A stretch of 64,000 nucleotides of DNA from Burkholderiales bacterium Ga0077543 (GTDB taxonomy: Bacteria; Pseudomonadota; Gammaproteobacteria; Burkholderiales; Burkholderiaceae_C), in the NCBI GenBank assembly GCA_001464055.1, contig LNET01000074.1, forward strand, positions 1 to 64,000. Reading direction: 5' to 3'. A model generated the notes under the pieces. That model ran no database searches and was not told the origin of the DNA. It was given only the letters and a program-made list of their open reading frames with translations. The translations under genes were made by a program, and so were the position numbers. Positions 37,405 to 45,934 of this stretch are shown here, piece after piece. Position 1 is the first letter of the stretch. Every line of letters begins with the position of its first letter.

Positions 37405-38382
37405 TCAGGCGACGCGGCGGCGCGCCAGCGCGCCCACCACCGCCAGGCCGGCCAGCAACAGCGCCCAGGTGCCCGGCTGGGGCACGGCGCTCAGGAACAC
37501 GCCCGAGGCCGATGTGACGCCCACGTTGGAAGGCAGACTCCAAGTGAACGCAGCTGTGTTGGAGTAATTGGCGCTGGCGTTGCTTTCCGCATAGGTTGTG
37601 AGAGAGGCGCGGATATCCAGCGTCGGGGCGGCACCGACCAGGGCGTAGACCCCGCTGAACGTGCTGAGGCCGGGGGAAAATCCCGGCAGCCAGGCCCCGC
37701 TCACCCACCCGCTTTGGCCCAGGACGACCGTGGCGGGGTCGTCGGCGTTCTGGTCGTAGCGGATCGTCGCAAAACCCTCGCCGAAACGAAGATCACTGGC
37801 AACCGTCGCGTAGGACAGGCTGGTGGGGGTGAGCATGGCCCCGTCGATCGAGAAGCTCAAGGCGATCTGGGTCACCGTCGTGGGGCCCGCGCCGGCGATG
37901 TCGAAGATCAGACGGTCATTGAAGACGGCGGTGGTGGCCCCGACGCGGAGATAGTCGGCCTGCGCCGACCCACCCAGCCTGCCAGAAGCCAGGTCGGCAT
38001 ACGTGGCTGCCGTCACCTGCCCCAAGAGGGACGGGTTGCTGAACACCCCGGTCTGCAACGAGGCCTGGCTGCTGCTCGCCGTCAGGTTGTAGTTGGCACT
38101 GTTGGTTCCGCCCAATGTGGCCGCGCAGAAGGTGTCGGGGTTGGTCACACCCGGGCACGGGTCGATCCAAACCGGGGGCGTGTCCGCAGGATTGGTATAG
38201 GTGCCCGAAGCGTTCTGCGCCATTCGATAGGCGGATGTCGCGCCCAGGAAGGGGGCGGGGTCCCCGGCGCTGGCGGACGTCGCAACACCGTAGCCGTTGG
38301 TCGTGTCTGCCAAGGCTGGCGCGACCAGGCAGCAGGTGAGCAGGCAGGCGGCCACGGTGGGCAGCGGTTTCAAGACGGACAT
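37405..38382 (-). CDS. PEP-CTERM sorting domain protein (variant PQP signal)
   Basis: A 325-residue exported protein. Signal peptide MSVLKPLPTVAACLLTCCLVAPALA, then a Ser/Ala/Thr/Asn-rich domain (residues 30-290) with few charged residues, and a C-terminal sorting signal SAVPQPGTWALLLAGLAVVGA plus the basic tail RRRVA. The canonical Pro-Glu-Pro is Pro-Gln-Pro here, while the rest of the signal is identical in layout to that of the next gene. Two cysteines near the N-terminus (DPCPGVTNPDTFCA) may form a disulfide. No fold recognised. Confidence 0.84.
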   Translation of the reverse strand: MSVLKPLPTVAACLLTCCLVAPALADTTNGYGVATSASAGDPAPFLGATSAYRMAQNASGTYTNPADTPPVWIDPCPGVTNPDTFCAATLGGTNSANYNLTASSSQASLQTGVFSNPSLLGQVTAATYADLASGRLGGSAQADYLRVGATTAVFNDRLIFDIAGAGPTTVTQIALSFSIDGAMLTPTSLSYATVASDLRFGEGFATIRYDQNADDPATVVLGQSGWVSGAWLPGFSPGLSTFSGVYALVGAAPTLDIRASLTTYAESNASANYSNTAAFTWSLPSNVGVTSASGVFLSAVPQPGTWALLLAGLAVVGALARRRVA

Positions 38383-38510
38383 CGAGCTTCTCCTGGGCGT
38401 GATGAGATCGGGAACCTGTGTCGTTGAGGGACCTGCCTGTGCAGCGGATGCCGGCAACAGCCGCAGGGGCCTTGTCTCGGTTCACGCAGCCGGGCCCGCC
38501 AAACCGGACA

Positions 38511-38545
38511 CCCCAGCCCCTTGCTGGGGCCCCGCGTTTGCGGGG
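38511..38545. repeat. Two adjacent hairpins in the divergent promoter region
   Basis: CCCCAGC pairs with GCTGGGG, then immediately CCCCGC pairs with GCGGGG (four-base loop). They lie between the PEP-CTERM gene (starts 38382, minus) and the ECF sigma gene (starts 38619, plus). No T run follows, so they are not classical terminators; they could be regulatory or merely GC-rich chance pairing. Confidence 0.5.
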
Positions 38546-38618
38546 GGTGAGGGCTGGACGCGCTGTCGGCCGCACCGGCGGCCCGGCACAAACACCCGCC
38601 GCTTGCTAGATTGCGGCG

Positions 38619-39173
38619 ATGCCTGAACTCACCGCCCTGTTCGCCGCCGCCGGAGCCGGTGACGCCCAGGCTTTCGACCGCCTGTTCGCCGCGCTCTACG
38701 ACGACCTGGCGGCCATGGCGCGCGCACGACTCCGCCGCGGCCAGCGCGTGACGATGGCCGACACCGGCGCTCTGGTGCACGAAAGCTGGCTGCGGCTGCA
38801 AGGCGCCGGCCAGATGGGATTCGAGAACCGCGGCCACTTCCTGGCGCACGCCGCGCGGGTGATGCGATCGGTCATCGTCGACATGGCGCGCCGCAGCCAG
38901 GCCGAGCGCCGCGGCGGCGACGCCGTGTTCGTGACGCTGGACACGCAGGTGGGCGAGTCGGTGGCCGCCGACGAGGCCGACGTGCTGCACGTGGCCGAGG
39001 CGCTGCAAGAGCTGGCCGAACTGGACCCGCGCCTGGCCCAGGTGGTGGAGATGCGCTACTTCGCCGGGCTCACGGAAACCGAGATCGCCAGCGCCCTGGG
39101 CGTGACCGACCGCACCGTGCGCCGCGACTGGGAGAAGGCACGCGCCTTTCTCGTGATGGCGCTCAAGCGTTGA
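38619..39173 (+). CDS. ECF-type sigma factor, kinase-linked group (TIGR02999-like)
   Basis: A 184-residue sigma factor. Region 2 has LFAALYDDLAAMARARLRRG, ADTGALVHESWLRL and HFLAHAARVMRSVIVDMARR; region 4 has LDPRLAQVVEMRYFAGLTETE and TDRTVRRDWEKARAFL. The LVHE.WLRL and MRSVIVDxARR patterns mark the group that occurs beside Ser/Thr protein kinases and lacks anti-sigma factors. The next gene is such a kinase, 70 bases downstream. The paired arrangement suggests the kinase controls this sigma factor. Confidence 0.92.
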   Translation: MPELTALFAAAGAGDAQAFDRLFAALYDDLAAMARARLRRGQRVTMADTGALVHESWLRLQGAGQMGFENRGHFLAHAARVMRSVIVDMARRSQAERRGGDAVFVTLDTQVGESVAADEADVLHVAEALQELAELDPRLAQVVEMRYFAGLTETEIASALGVTDRTVRRDWEKARAFLVMALKR

Positions 39174-39243
39174 GCGCCCACGGCGCGCCATGTCGGTACC
39201 CGGGCATGTCCGGTCGCACCCGGGCGATGCGTGAACAGGCAGG

Positions 39244-42007
39244 ATGACGTCAAAGCTTTCTCCCGAAGACTGGGCCCGGCTCTCGGCGCTGTTCGACCAG
39301 GTGCTCGACCAGCCGGAACCTACCCGCGCTGCCGCCGCCGGACGCCGCCCTGACCGACCGTCTGCGGGCGCTGCTCGCCGCCCATGCCGACCAGGCGGCG
39401 GCCGAACGGCTGGACCGCGGGCCCCTGCTCAGCGTTCCCGGCTCCGACGACCCCGCCGGGCAGGCTGGCGGGCTGGCGGCGGGCCGGCGCATCGGCCCCT
39501 GGCGGCTGGTGGCGCCGCTGGGCCGCGGCGGCATGGCCACGGTCTGGCGCGCCGAACGCGCCGACGGCGCCTATCAGCGCGAGGTGGCGCTGAAGCTGCC
39601 GCTGCACCCCCTGCCCGATCGCGCCGCGGCGCTGCGCTTCCAGCGCGAATGCGACATCCTGGCGCGGCTGGAACACCCGCACATCGCGCGGCTCTACGAC
39701 GCCAGCCTGCACGAGGCCGGCGCCGACCCGGCGATGCCAGGCGGCGGCACCCTGCCCTGGCTGGCCATCGAACAGGTCGACGGCCAGCCACTGGACCGCT
39801 GGTGCCGGCAGCAGCGCCTGCCGCTGGCGCAGCGCCTGGTGGTCTTCGTTCAGGTTCTGCAGGCCGTGCAGTACGCCCACAGCCACCTGGTGCTGCACCG
39901 CGACCTGAAGGCGTCGAACATCCTCGTGACGCAGGACGGGCAGGTGAAGCTGCTCGACTTCGGCATTGCCACGCTGATGCAGGGCACCGAAAGCACCGGC
40001 AGCCCTGGCGGGTCCGGCCCCCGGGCCATGACACCGGCCTACGCGGCCCCGGAACAGATCGACAACGGCCCGCTCAGCACCGCGACCGACCTCTATGCCG
40101 CCGGCGTGGTGCTCTTCGACCTGCTCACCGGCGCCCGCCCCTACCGCGGGCCCACGCAGACCCCGGCCGAGCTTGAACACGCCATCCTGCACGGCGATCT
40201 GAGCCTGGCCAGCCAGGCCTGCACCGCCGAGGCTGCCGACACGATGGGCCTGAGCCTGCCAGCGCTGCGCCAGGCCCTGGCGGGCGACATCGACGCGATC
40301 CTGACCCAGGTGCTACAGCGCGAACCCGGACACCGCTACGAATCGGCCCAGGCCTTCGCGGCCGACCTGCAGCGCCATCTGGGGCGCTGGCCGGTGCTGG
40401 CGCGGCCGCGCAGGCCGGCTTACGTGGCCGGCCGCTTCCTGGCCCGGCGGCGCGGGGCGGTGGCGGCCGGTAGCGTGGCCGTGCTGTGCGTGGCCGCGGG
40501 CCTTTCGGTGGCGACCTGGCAGGCCCATGTCGCGCGCCAGCAGGCCACCCGTGCACTGGCGGCCCAGGCCGCCAACGAAGCTGGCAACGCCTTCATGGCC
40601 GACCTGCTGAACGACGCGCTGCGTGCCGGCAGACCCATCAGCGCCGACGAATGGCTGACGCGCGCCGAACGCATGGCGCGGCAGAGCCTGGCTGGCAAGC
40701 CCGACCCGCTGGCCGGCGTGCTGTGGATGGTGGCCCAGCGCGCCAGCGACTGGGACGGCCAGGAACGCAGCCGCACTCTGGTGCGCGAAGCCCTGGCCCT
40801 GGCGCAGGACCCCGACCTGCGCGACCACATCGGCTGCGACGACGCCTACGCCCAGGCCCAGCTGGGCGAGCTGGCTGCAGCCACACAGCGCCTGCAGGCG
40901 CTGGTCGACAAGGCCACGGCCCTGCCCACGGCACGTGCCTGCGCGCTGGGCTACATGGCCTTCATGGCCGGCCAGGCCGGCCGTCTGCCCGAAGCCCAGG
41001 AGCTGCAACAGAGCGCGCTGGCGCAGATGGACCGAGCCACGAACGTGCCCGAGCATGTGCGTGCCGCCGCCGTGGCTCGGCTGGCGCTCTTCAAGAGCCA
41101 GCAGGGCCAGGGCCTGGAATCCGACCGCCTGTTCGCCAGCGCGCTGGCGCTGATGACCGATGCCGGGCGCGAACACAGCCAGGTGGCCTGGGTCGTGCGC
41201 AACGAATGGGCCATCGCGCTGAATTCAGCCGGCGACGCGCGCCGGGCTCTGACCCTGGGTCAGCAGAATCTGCAATGGATGGAAGACGGCGGCCCGTACA
41301 CGGCCAAAATGCTCTACACCGCGCGCGGCGTGGGCCTGACGGCGCTGGCCGCCGGCCGCTTCGACGAAGCCAAAGCGGTGTTCGATCGCAGCCTGGCCCA
41401 GGCCCGTGCCGCGGGCGCCGAGACCCCGGAGATCGTGCGCGCGATCGAATGCGACCGCATCGTCCTGGCCACGCGCACCGGCAGGCTCGACCTGGCTGCG
41501 CAGGCTCTGGCGCGGGCCGACGGCGTACTGCGAAGGGCCAGCGCCAGCGACACGTTCTATGACCGCGGCTGCCGCCTGGCACGGGCCGAATTCGATGTCG
41601 CGCGCGGGGCCACCGCCGAAGCCCTGGCCGCGCTGGAGGCGATCCTGGCCGAAGCTGCCGCGAGTGCACCACCTTGGCAGTGGAACGCCCGGCTGCTGGC
41701 GGCGCGGGCACACCTGGCCCGGGGTGATGCTCGGGCAGCCCGGGCCAATGCCGAACGGGCCCTGGCTGCCGCGCAGTTGCTTCAGTCGGGGCGCCCGTAC
41801 TCGGTGCGCACCGGCGCAGCACAGCTGTGGCTGGGTGCTGCCCAGGCCGCAGCGGGGGAGGCCGCCGCGGCGCGGGGCACGCTGCAGCAGGCGGTGCAGC
41901 AACTGCAGGGCAGCGTGGCCAGCACCCACCCCTGGTTGGCCGATGCGCAGGCCCGGCTCGCGGCGTTGGACCCGGCACCGGGCGCGGACAACGCCGCCAA
42001 CCGCTGA
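39244..42007 (+). CDS. Ser/Thr protein kinase with membrane segment and TPR region; frame change near 5' end
   Basis: The N-terminal 28 residues (start ATG 39244, SPEDWARLSALFDQVLDQP) are in one frame and the rest in the +1 frame from about 39320-39330, continuing as LPPPDAALTDRLRALLAAHA into the kinase domain. The joined product has the P-loop GRGGMATVWRAE, EVALKLPL, HRDLKASNILV, DFGIATL and APEQIDNG, so the catalytic residues are complete. It continues with a membrane segment (AGSVAVLCVAAGLSVATW) and about 450 residues of TPR-like helical repeats. The only downstream in-frame start, GTG 39509, would begin at the P-loop and lose the first strand. Either a small deletion mutation or a sequencing error; no slippery site is seen. 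Family: kinases paired with ECF sigma factors. Confidence 0.8.
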
Positions 42008-42015
42008 GCCGGCGC

Positions 42016-42069
42016 CGGCTGGACGCCGAGGTTGAGGGATCGGAAGCCAACCTCGGCTGGACGCCGAGG
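42016..42069. repeat. 16-base direct repeat with nested inverted repeat
   Basis: CGGCTGGACGCCGAGG occurs at 42016-42031 and again at 42054-42069. Between them CCGAGGTT (42026-42033) pairs with AACCTCGG (42049-42056). It lies between the convergent kinase and cheZ genes; lacking a T run, it may act as a transcript end or only as a small duplication. Confidence 0.7.
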
Positions 42070-42077
42070 CACGGGGG

Positions 42078-42719
42078 TCAGAAGCCCAGGCTGGCCAGCA
42101 GGTCGTCCACTTCGCCCTGGTTGCTGACCACGTCGGTGCGGCCTTCCGGGTTCACCACGGGACCGGCCAGCACGTTGGGGTCGACCTTCTCGCGCTGGTC
42201 CGGTGGCACCACGCTCACCAGCAGCTTGACCAGGCTGTCCTCCAGGTCGTTGGCCAGGGTCACGACCTTGGCCACGACCTGGCCGGTGAGGTCGTGGAAG
42301 TCCTGGGCCATCATGATGTCGGTCAGGTGGTTGTCGATGCGCGCGGTGCGGGCCTCGACTTCCTGCACGAAATTCAGCACCGCGCCGCTGGCCACGGCCT
42401 TGACCGGGTTCTCCACCAGCGCGGCAGCCATGGCGCGCGTGGCGTCGGTGATGTAGGCATGGTCGGCCTTGGCCTGGTCGACCGAATTCAGCACCTTGTT
42501 GGCCGCGTCGGCGGTCTTGGTGGCGATGTAGGTCAGGCGGCTGCGCGCATCGGGCAGGCCGTCGGTGGCGATCTGCAGCTTGGGCATCACGCCCAGCTGC
42601 GACATCGTGTCGTGCAGCAGCCGCGTGATCGTGCCGATCTGCTGGAAGACCTCGGGCGAAACAGAGGGTGTCGAGGGCAGCGCAGCAGGCTGCAGTGTGT
42701 TGGCGTCGTCCATCTTCAT
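42078..42719 (-). CDS. cheZ: CheY-phosphate phosphatase CheZ
   Basis: Dephosphorylates CheY-P to reset the motor. 213 residues, mostly helical, with the catalytic segment MMAQDFHDLTGQVVAKV (Asp and Gln of the DFxDLTGQ motif) near residue 143 and the C-terminal CheY-binding helix NQGEVDDLLASLGF. The ATG at 42719 has GGA eight bases upstream. It follows cheY by 13 bases. Confidence 0.95.
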   Translation of the reverse strand: MKMDDANTLQPAALPSTPSVSPEVFQQIGTITRLLHDTMSQLGVMPKLQIATDGLPDARSRLTYIATKTADAANKVLNSVDQAKADHAYITDATRAMAAALVENPVKAVASGAVLNFVQEVEARTARIDNHLTDIMMAQDFHDLTGQVVAKVVTLANDLEDSLVKLLVSVVPPDQREKVDPNVLAGPVVNPEGRTDVVSNQGEVDDLLASLGF

Positions 42720-42732
42720 GGCTGTTCTTCCT

Positions 42733-43131
42733 TCAGGCTGTCGCAGCGAGCTTTTGCAGGATCTTCGCGAGCTTCTCTTCGAGCGTCGCCTTCGTGAAGG
42801 GCTTGACGATGTAGCCGGCCGCCCCACTTTGCGCCGCCAGCACGATGTCTTCCTTGCGCGCCTCGGCAGTCACCATCAGCACCGGCAGGTGCTTGAGCGA
42901 GTCGTCGGCCTTGATCGCCTTGAGCAGCTCGAAGCCGTTCATGTTCGGCATGTTGATGTCGGACACGACGAAGTCGTATTTCTGCGCCTTCAGCATGCTC
43001 AAGGCCACGGCGCCATCCTCGGCCTCGTCGGCGTTGTTGCAGCCCATCTCCTTGAGCAGGCCTCGGACGATGCGACGCATGGTGGAGAAGTCGTCGACGA
43101 TGAGGAATTTGAGGTCGGTGGGCGTGGTCAT
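42733..43131 (-). CDS. cheY: Chemotaxis response regulator CheY
   Basis: Single receiver domain of 132 residues that binds the motor switch when phosphorylated. Acidic pocket in [13 protein letters not shown], phospho-acceptor aspartate in [13 protein letters not shown], switch threonine in MVTAEA and the lysine in GYIVKPF. It follows motB by 39 bases. Confidence 0.96.
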   Translation of the reverse strand: MTTPTDLKFLIVDDFSTMRRIVRGLLKEMGCNNADEAEDGAVALSMLKAQKYDFVVSDINMPNMNGFELLKAIKADDSLKHLPVLMVTAEARKEDIVLAAQSGAAGYIVKPFTKATLEEKLAKILQKLAATA

Positions 43132-43170
43132 GGATGGAGCCTCGGTGGAGTCGGCTGGGAACTAGTGGGG

Positions 43171-44103
43171 TTATCGGTTGGCGGGCGGCGGACTTGAGGG
43201 CGCAACCGGTTCGGGCTCGGGCGCCTGTAGGGCGTCGCGGAACAGGCGTTCCTCGGCCTCGCGGTTCATCACGATGATGCTGATGCGCCGGTTGGCAGGC
43301 GAGGTCGGGTCCTTGCGGTCATAGGGCGTGCTGGCTGCCAGGCCCTGCACGCGCAGCACCTGGTCTTCGGCCAGGCCACCGGCCAGCAGTTCACGGCGCG
43401 AGGAATTGGCCCGGTCAGCGCTGAGTTCCCAGTTGCTGTATCCCCTGTCGCCTGCAGAAAACGGCAGCGCGTCGGTATGCCCCTCCAGCGTCAGGCGGTT
43501 GGGCACTTCGTACAGCACCGCACCGATCTCGCGCAGCAGGTCGCGCATGTACCACTGCACTTCGCCGCTGCCGCTGGCGAACATCGGGCGGCCTTCCTGG
43601 TCGGTGATCTGGATACGCAGACCGTCGGCGACCATGTCGAGCCTGATCTGGCCGAGCATGGCCTCGAGCTTCGGGTTGGCCGCCAGCTTGGATTCGATCT
43701 TTTCCTTCAGCGCTTCGAGCCGCGCGATCTCGGCGCGTGCCTGCTCGGCCTTCATGACCCGCAGGTTGACGGTCGAACGTTCGGCGGCGGTCTCGCCGCG
43801 CTTGACCTGGCCGGTGCTGCGCGTCAGGTCCTGGCCACCGCCCTTGATGACATGGGATGAATCGCCGGAACCCGAACCGCTGGACAACAGCGCCACCTTC
43901 AGGGGTGAGCCGAAGTAGTCGGCGATGCCTTTCTTGTCGCCTTCCGTGGTGCTGCCCAGCAGCCACATCAGCAAGAAGAAGGCCATCATCGCCGTCACGA
44001 AGTCGGCATAAGCGATCTTCCACGCGCCGCCATGGGCGGAATGCCCGCCCTTCTTGACGCGCTTGATGATGATCGGCTGCAGCTTCTTCGCGTCGCCGGC
44101 CAT
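43171..44103 (-). CDS. motB: Flagellar motor stator protein MotB
   Basis: Stator subunit of 310 residues. The single membrane segment with the proton-carrying aspartate is AYADFVTAMMAFFLLMWL near residue 33. A peptidoglycan-binding OmpA-like domain follows (LTLEGHTDALPFSAGDRGYSN to NRRISIIVM). The start overlaps the motA stop by one base (TAATG). Confidence 0.96.
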   Translation of the reverse strand: MAGDAKKLQPIIIKRVKKGGHSAHGGAWKIAYADFVTAMMAFFLLMWLLGSTTEGDKKGIADYFGSPLKVALLSSGSGSGDSSHVIKGGGQDLTRSTGQVKRGETAAERSTVNLRVMKAEQARAEIARLEALKEKIESKLAANPKLEAMLGQIRLDMVADGLRIQITDQEGRPMFASGSGEVQWYMRDLLREIGAVLYEVPNRLTLEGHTDALPFSAGDRGYSNWELSADRANSSRRELLAGGLAEDQVLRVQGLAASTPYDRKDPTSPANRRISIIVMNREAEERLFRDALQAPEPEPVAPSSPPPANR

Positions 44104-44963
44104 TACTTCTTACCCTTCACGTGATTCTCGAGTTCGGAGAAGGTGGGGCGCGCGGTGCTCAGCAGCACCTTGCGACCGAACTCGATGGCGACCTGCGGCG
44201 CGTAGCCCTGCATGCTGGCCAGCAGCGTGGTCTTGATGCACTGCAGTTCCTTGCCGCTTTCCTCGACCTTCTGCTCCAGCAGGCCTGCCAGGGGTTCGGC
44301 AAACGCGTAGGCCAGCAGGATGCCCAGGAAGGTGCCGACCAGGGCAGAACCGATCATCGCGCCCAGCACCGCCGGTGGCTGACCCACGCTGCCCATGGTC
44401 TTGATCACGCCCAGCACGGCGGCCACGATGCCGAAGGCCGGCAAACCGCCGGCGACGCGCTGAATGGCAGCCACGGGGGCATGGGCTTCGTGGTGATGGG
44501 TCTCGATCTCGCTGTCCATCAGCGACTCGATCTCGTGCGCGTTCAGGTTGCCCGACACCATCATCCGCAGGTAGTCGGTGATGAACTCGGTGACGTGGTG
44601 GTCGTTGCCCACCGTCGGGTACTTCTGGAACAGCGGGCTGCTGTGCGGGTCCTCGACGTCCTTTTCGATCGACATCAGGCCTTCCTTGCGGGCCTTCTGC
44701 AGGATGTCGTACAGCAGCGCCAGCAGTTCCATGTAGCGCGCCTTGGTGTACTTGCCCCCCTTGAAGCAGCTCAAGGCACCGGCAATCGTCGCCTTGATCA
44801 CCGTCATCTGGTTGTTCACCAGGAAGGCGCCCAGCGTGGCGCCGCCGATCATGGCCATTTCCCAGGGCAGCGCCTTCAGGATCGGGCCCATGTTCCCGCC
44901 ATGGGCGATGAACGTCCCGAAGACGCAGACCATCACGACGACCCAACCGATGATGACGAACAT
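44103..44963 (-). CDS. motA: Flagellar motor stator protein MotA
   Basis: Proton-channel stator subunit of 286 residues with four membrane segments. Family features include FIAHGGNMGPILKALPWEMA, the cytoplasmic loop with RKEGLMSIEKDVEDPHSS, and the third/fourth helices VAGGLPAFGIVAAVLGVIKTM and LVGTFLGILLAYAFAEPLAG. Preceded by a FliA-type promoter (45023-45049). Confidence 0.97.
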   Translation of the reverse strand: MFVIIGWVVVMVCVFGTFIAHGGNMGPILKALPWEMAMIGGATLGAFLVNNQMTVIKATIAGALSCFKGGKYTKARYMELLALLYDILQKARKEGLMSIEKDVEDPHSSPLFQKYPTVGNDHHVTEFITDYLRMMVSGNLNAHEIESLMDSEIETHHHEAHAPVAAIQRVAGGLPAFGIVAAVLGVIKTMGSVGQPPAVLGAMIGSALVGTFLGILLAYAFAEPLAGLLEQKVEESGKELQCIKTTLLASMQGYAPQVAIEFGRKVLLSTARPTFSELENHVKGKK

Positions 44964-45022
44964 GTCTTTCTCAGAGTTTCCGGCGAAAGCGGCGCGGCCG
45001 CAGGGCCAAACGGCTTGGGTCT

Positions 45023-45049
45023 TTATCGGCAGCCAGGGGCCGCGGTTGA
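45023..45049 (-). promoter_or_regulatory. FliA (sigma-28) promoter of motA
   Basis: On the minus strand TCAA, 15 bases, then a perfect GCCGATAA. One mismatch in the -35 (TAAA expected). The last three bases of the -10 are also the TAA stop codon of the upstream methyltransferase gene. Predicted leader to the motA ATG about 53 bases. Confidence 0.78.
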
Positions 45050-45847
45050 GCTCTGCCGATACAGCCAGACAGGCCGTCCGTCGGCACCTTCCAGCTGCCG
45101 AGCCGGCGCCACGCCCGGCACCTGGAATTCCAGGCTGACCAGCCAGCCACCCAGCGGCAGTTCACGCATGGCCTTGTCGAAGGCGCGCTGCATCGACTCG
45201 GGTCTCTGAAAGACGTAGATCAAGTCATGACGCGACCAGTCGGCGGCCCAGATGTCGCCGCCCCGCACTCGCGCCCAGGGGCAGCGCCAGGCCGCGAGCC
45301 AGCGCAGCACCCGGCTGCGCTCGATGCCATGCACCTGGGCTTGCGGAAACTGCTGGCGCAGTTCCGCCAGGCCGTGGCCGAGGCCGCAGCCGGCATCCAG
45401 CACCGAAGCCGGCGGCCCATCGACACAGGCCTGGGCCAGCCCGGCCAGCGCGCCACGGGGCGTGGGAAACCATGGCGCGTCGCGCCAGGCGCCCAGCGGG
45501 TAGAGCAAGAGCAAGAGCAAGGCGGCCAGCCCCCAAGACCAGGGCGGCAGGGCCATGCCCTGGGCCAGTGGGAGCAGGGTGGCCGAGGTCGCCAACGGAA
45601 AACCGGCGGCTACGATCACGCGACGCCAGCGTCCCTGGCAGGACAGTGCCAGCCCGGATGCGGCCATGACCCCGGCGCCCCAGGCCAGCGCAGGCGGCCA
45701 TCCGGCCAACAGACCAGCCTGCCACAGCACCAGGGCCAGCAGCCAGGCCAGCACCGCCGGCAGCGGCCAGGGCAGCGCCGCCCTGCGAGTTGAGCGCAGC
45801 ACGGGGGCGGCCTGGCGCTTGGCCAGATTCGGGGAACGAGCCTTCAT
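45023..45847 (-). CDS. Membrane-anchored SAM-dependent methyltransferase-like protein
   Basis: A 274-residue protein not recognised beyond its domains. The first 115 residues hold several hydrophobic segments (LPAVLAWLLALVLWQAGLLAG, AWGAGVMAASGLAL, WGLAALLLLLLYPLG). The C-terminal half has the SAM-binding loop VLDAGCGLGHGLAELR followed by VHGIERSRVLRWLAAW and GDIWAADWSRHDLIYVF, typical of class I methyltransferases. The substrate is unknown. It lies between the HD-GYP-like gene and motA on the same strand; the gap of 87 bases to the former suggests separate regulation. Its end carries the motA promoter. Confidence 0.83.
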   Translation of the reverse strand: MKARSPNLAKRQAAPVLRSTRRAALPWPLPAVLAWLLALVLWQAGLLAGWPPALAWGAGVMAASGLALSCQGRWRRVIVAAGFPLATSATLLPLAQGMALPPWSWGLAALLLLLLYPLGAWRDAPWFPTPRGALAGLAQACVDGPPASVLDAGCGLGHGLAELRQQFPQAQVHGIERSRVLRWLAAWRCPWARVRGGDIWAADWSRHDLIYVFQRPESMQRAFDKAMRELPLGGWLVSLEFQVPGVAPARQLEGADGRPVWLYRQSSTAAPGCR

Positions 45848-45934
45848 TCAGGCAGTGTGGGGGACCCTCGCCTGGCGTGATCGCCCGAGAAACCACTGCG
45901 CAGCCGGCCAGAACCGAAGGCTGCCAGGGCACTT

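Noticed and set aside
39310..39345. Programmed frameshift in the kinase gene
   Set aside because: No slippery heptamer, no stop right after the site and no downstream structure that stands out; mutation or sequencing error is simpler.
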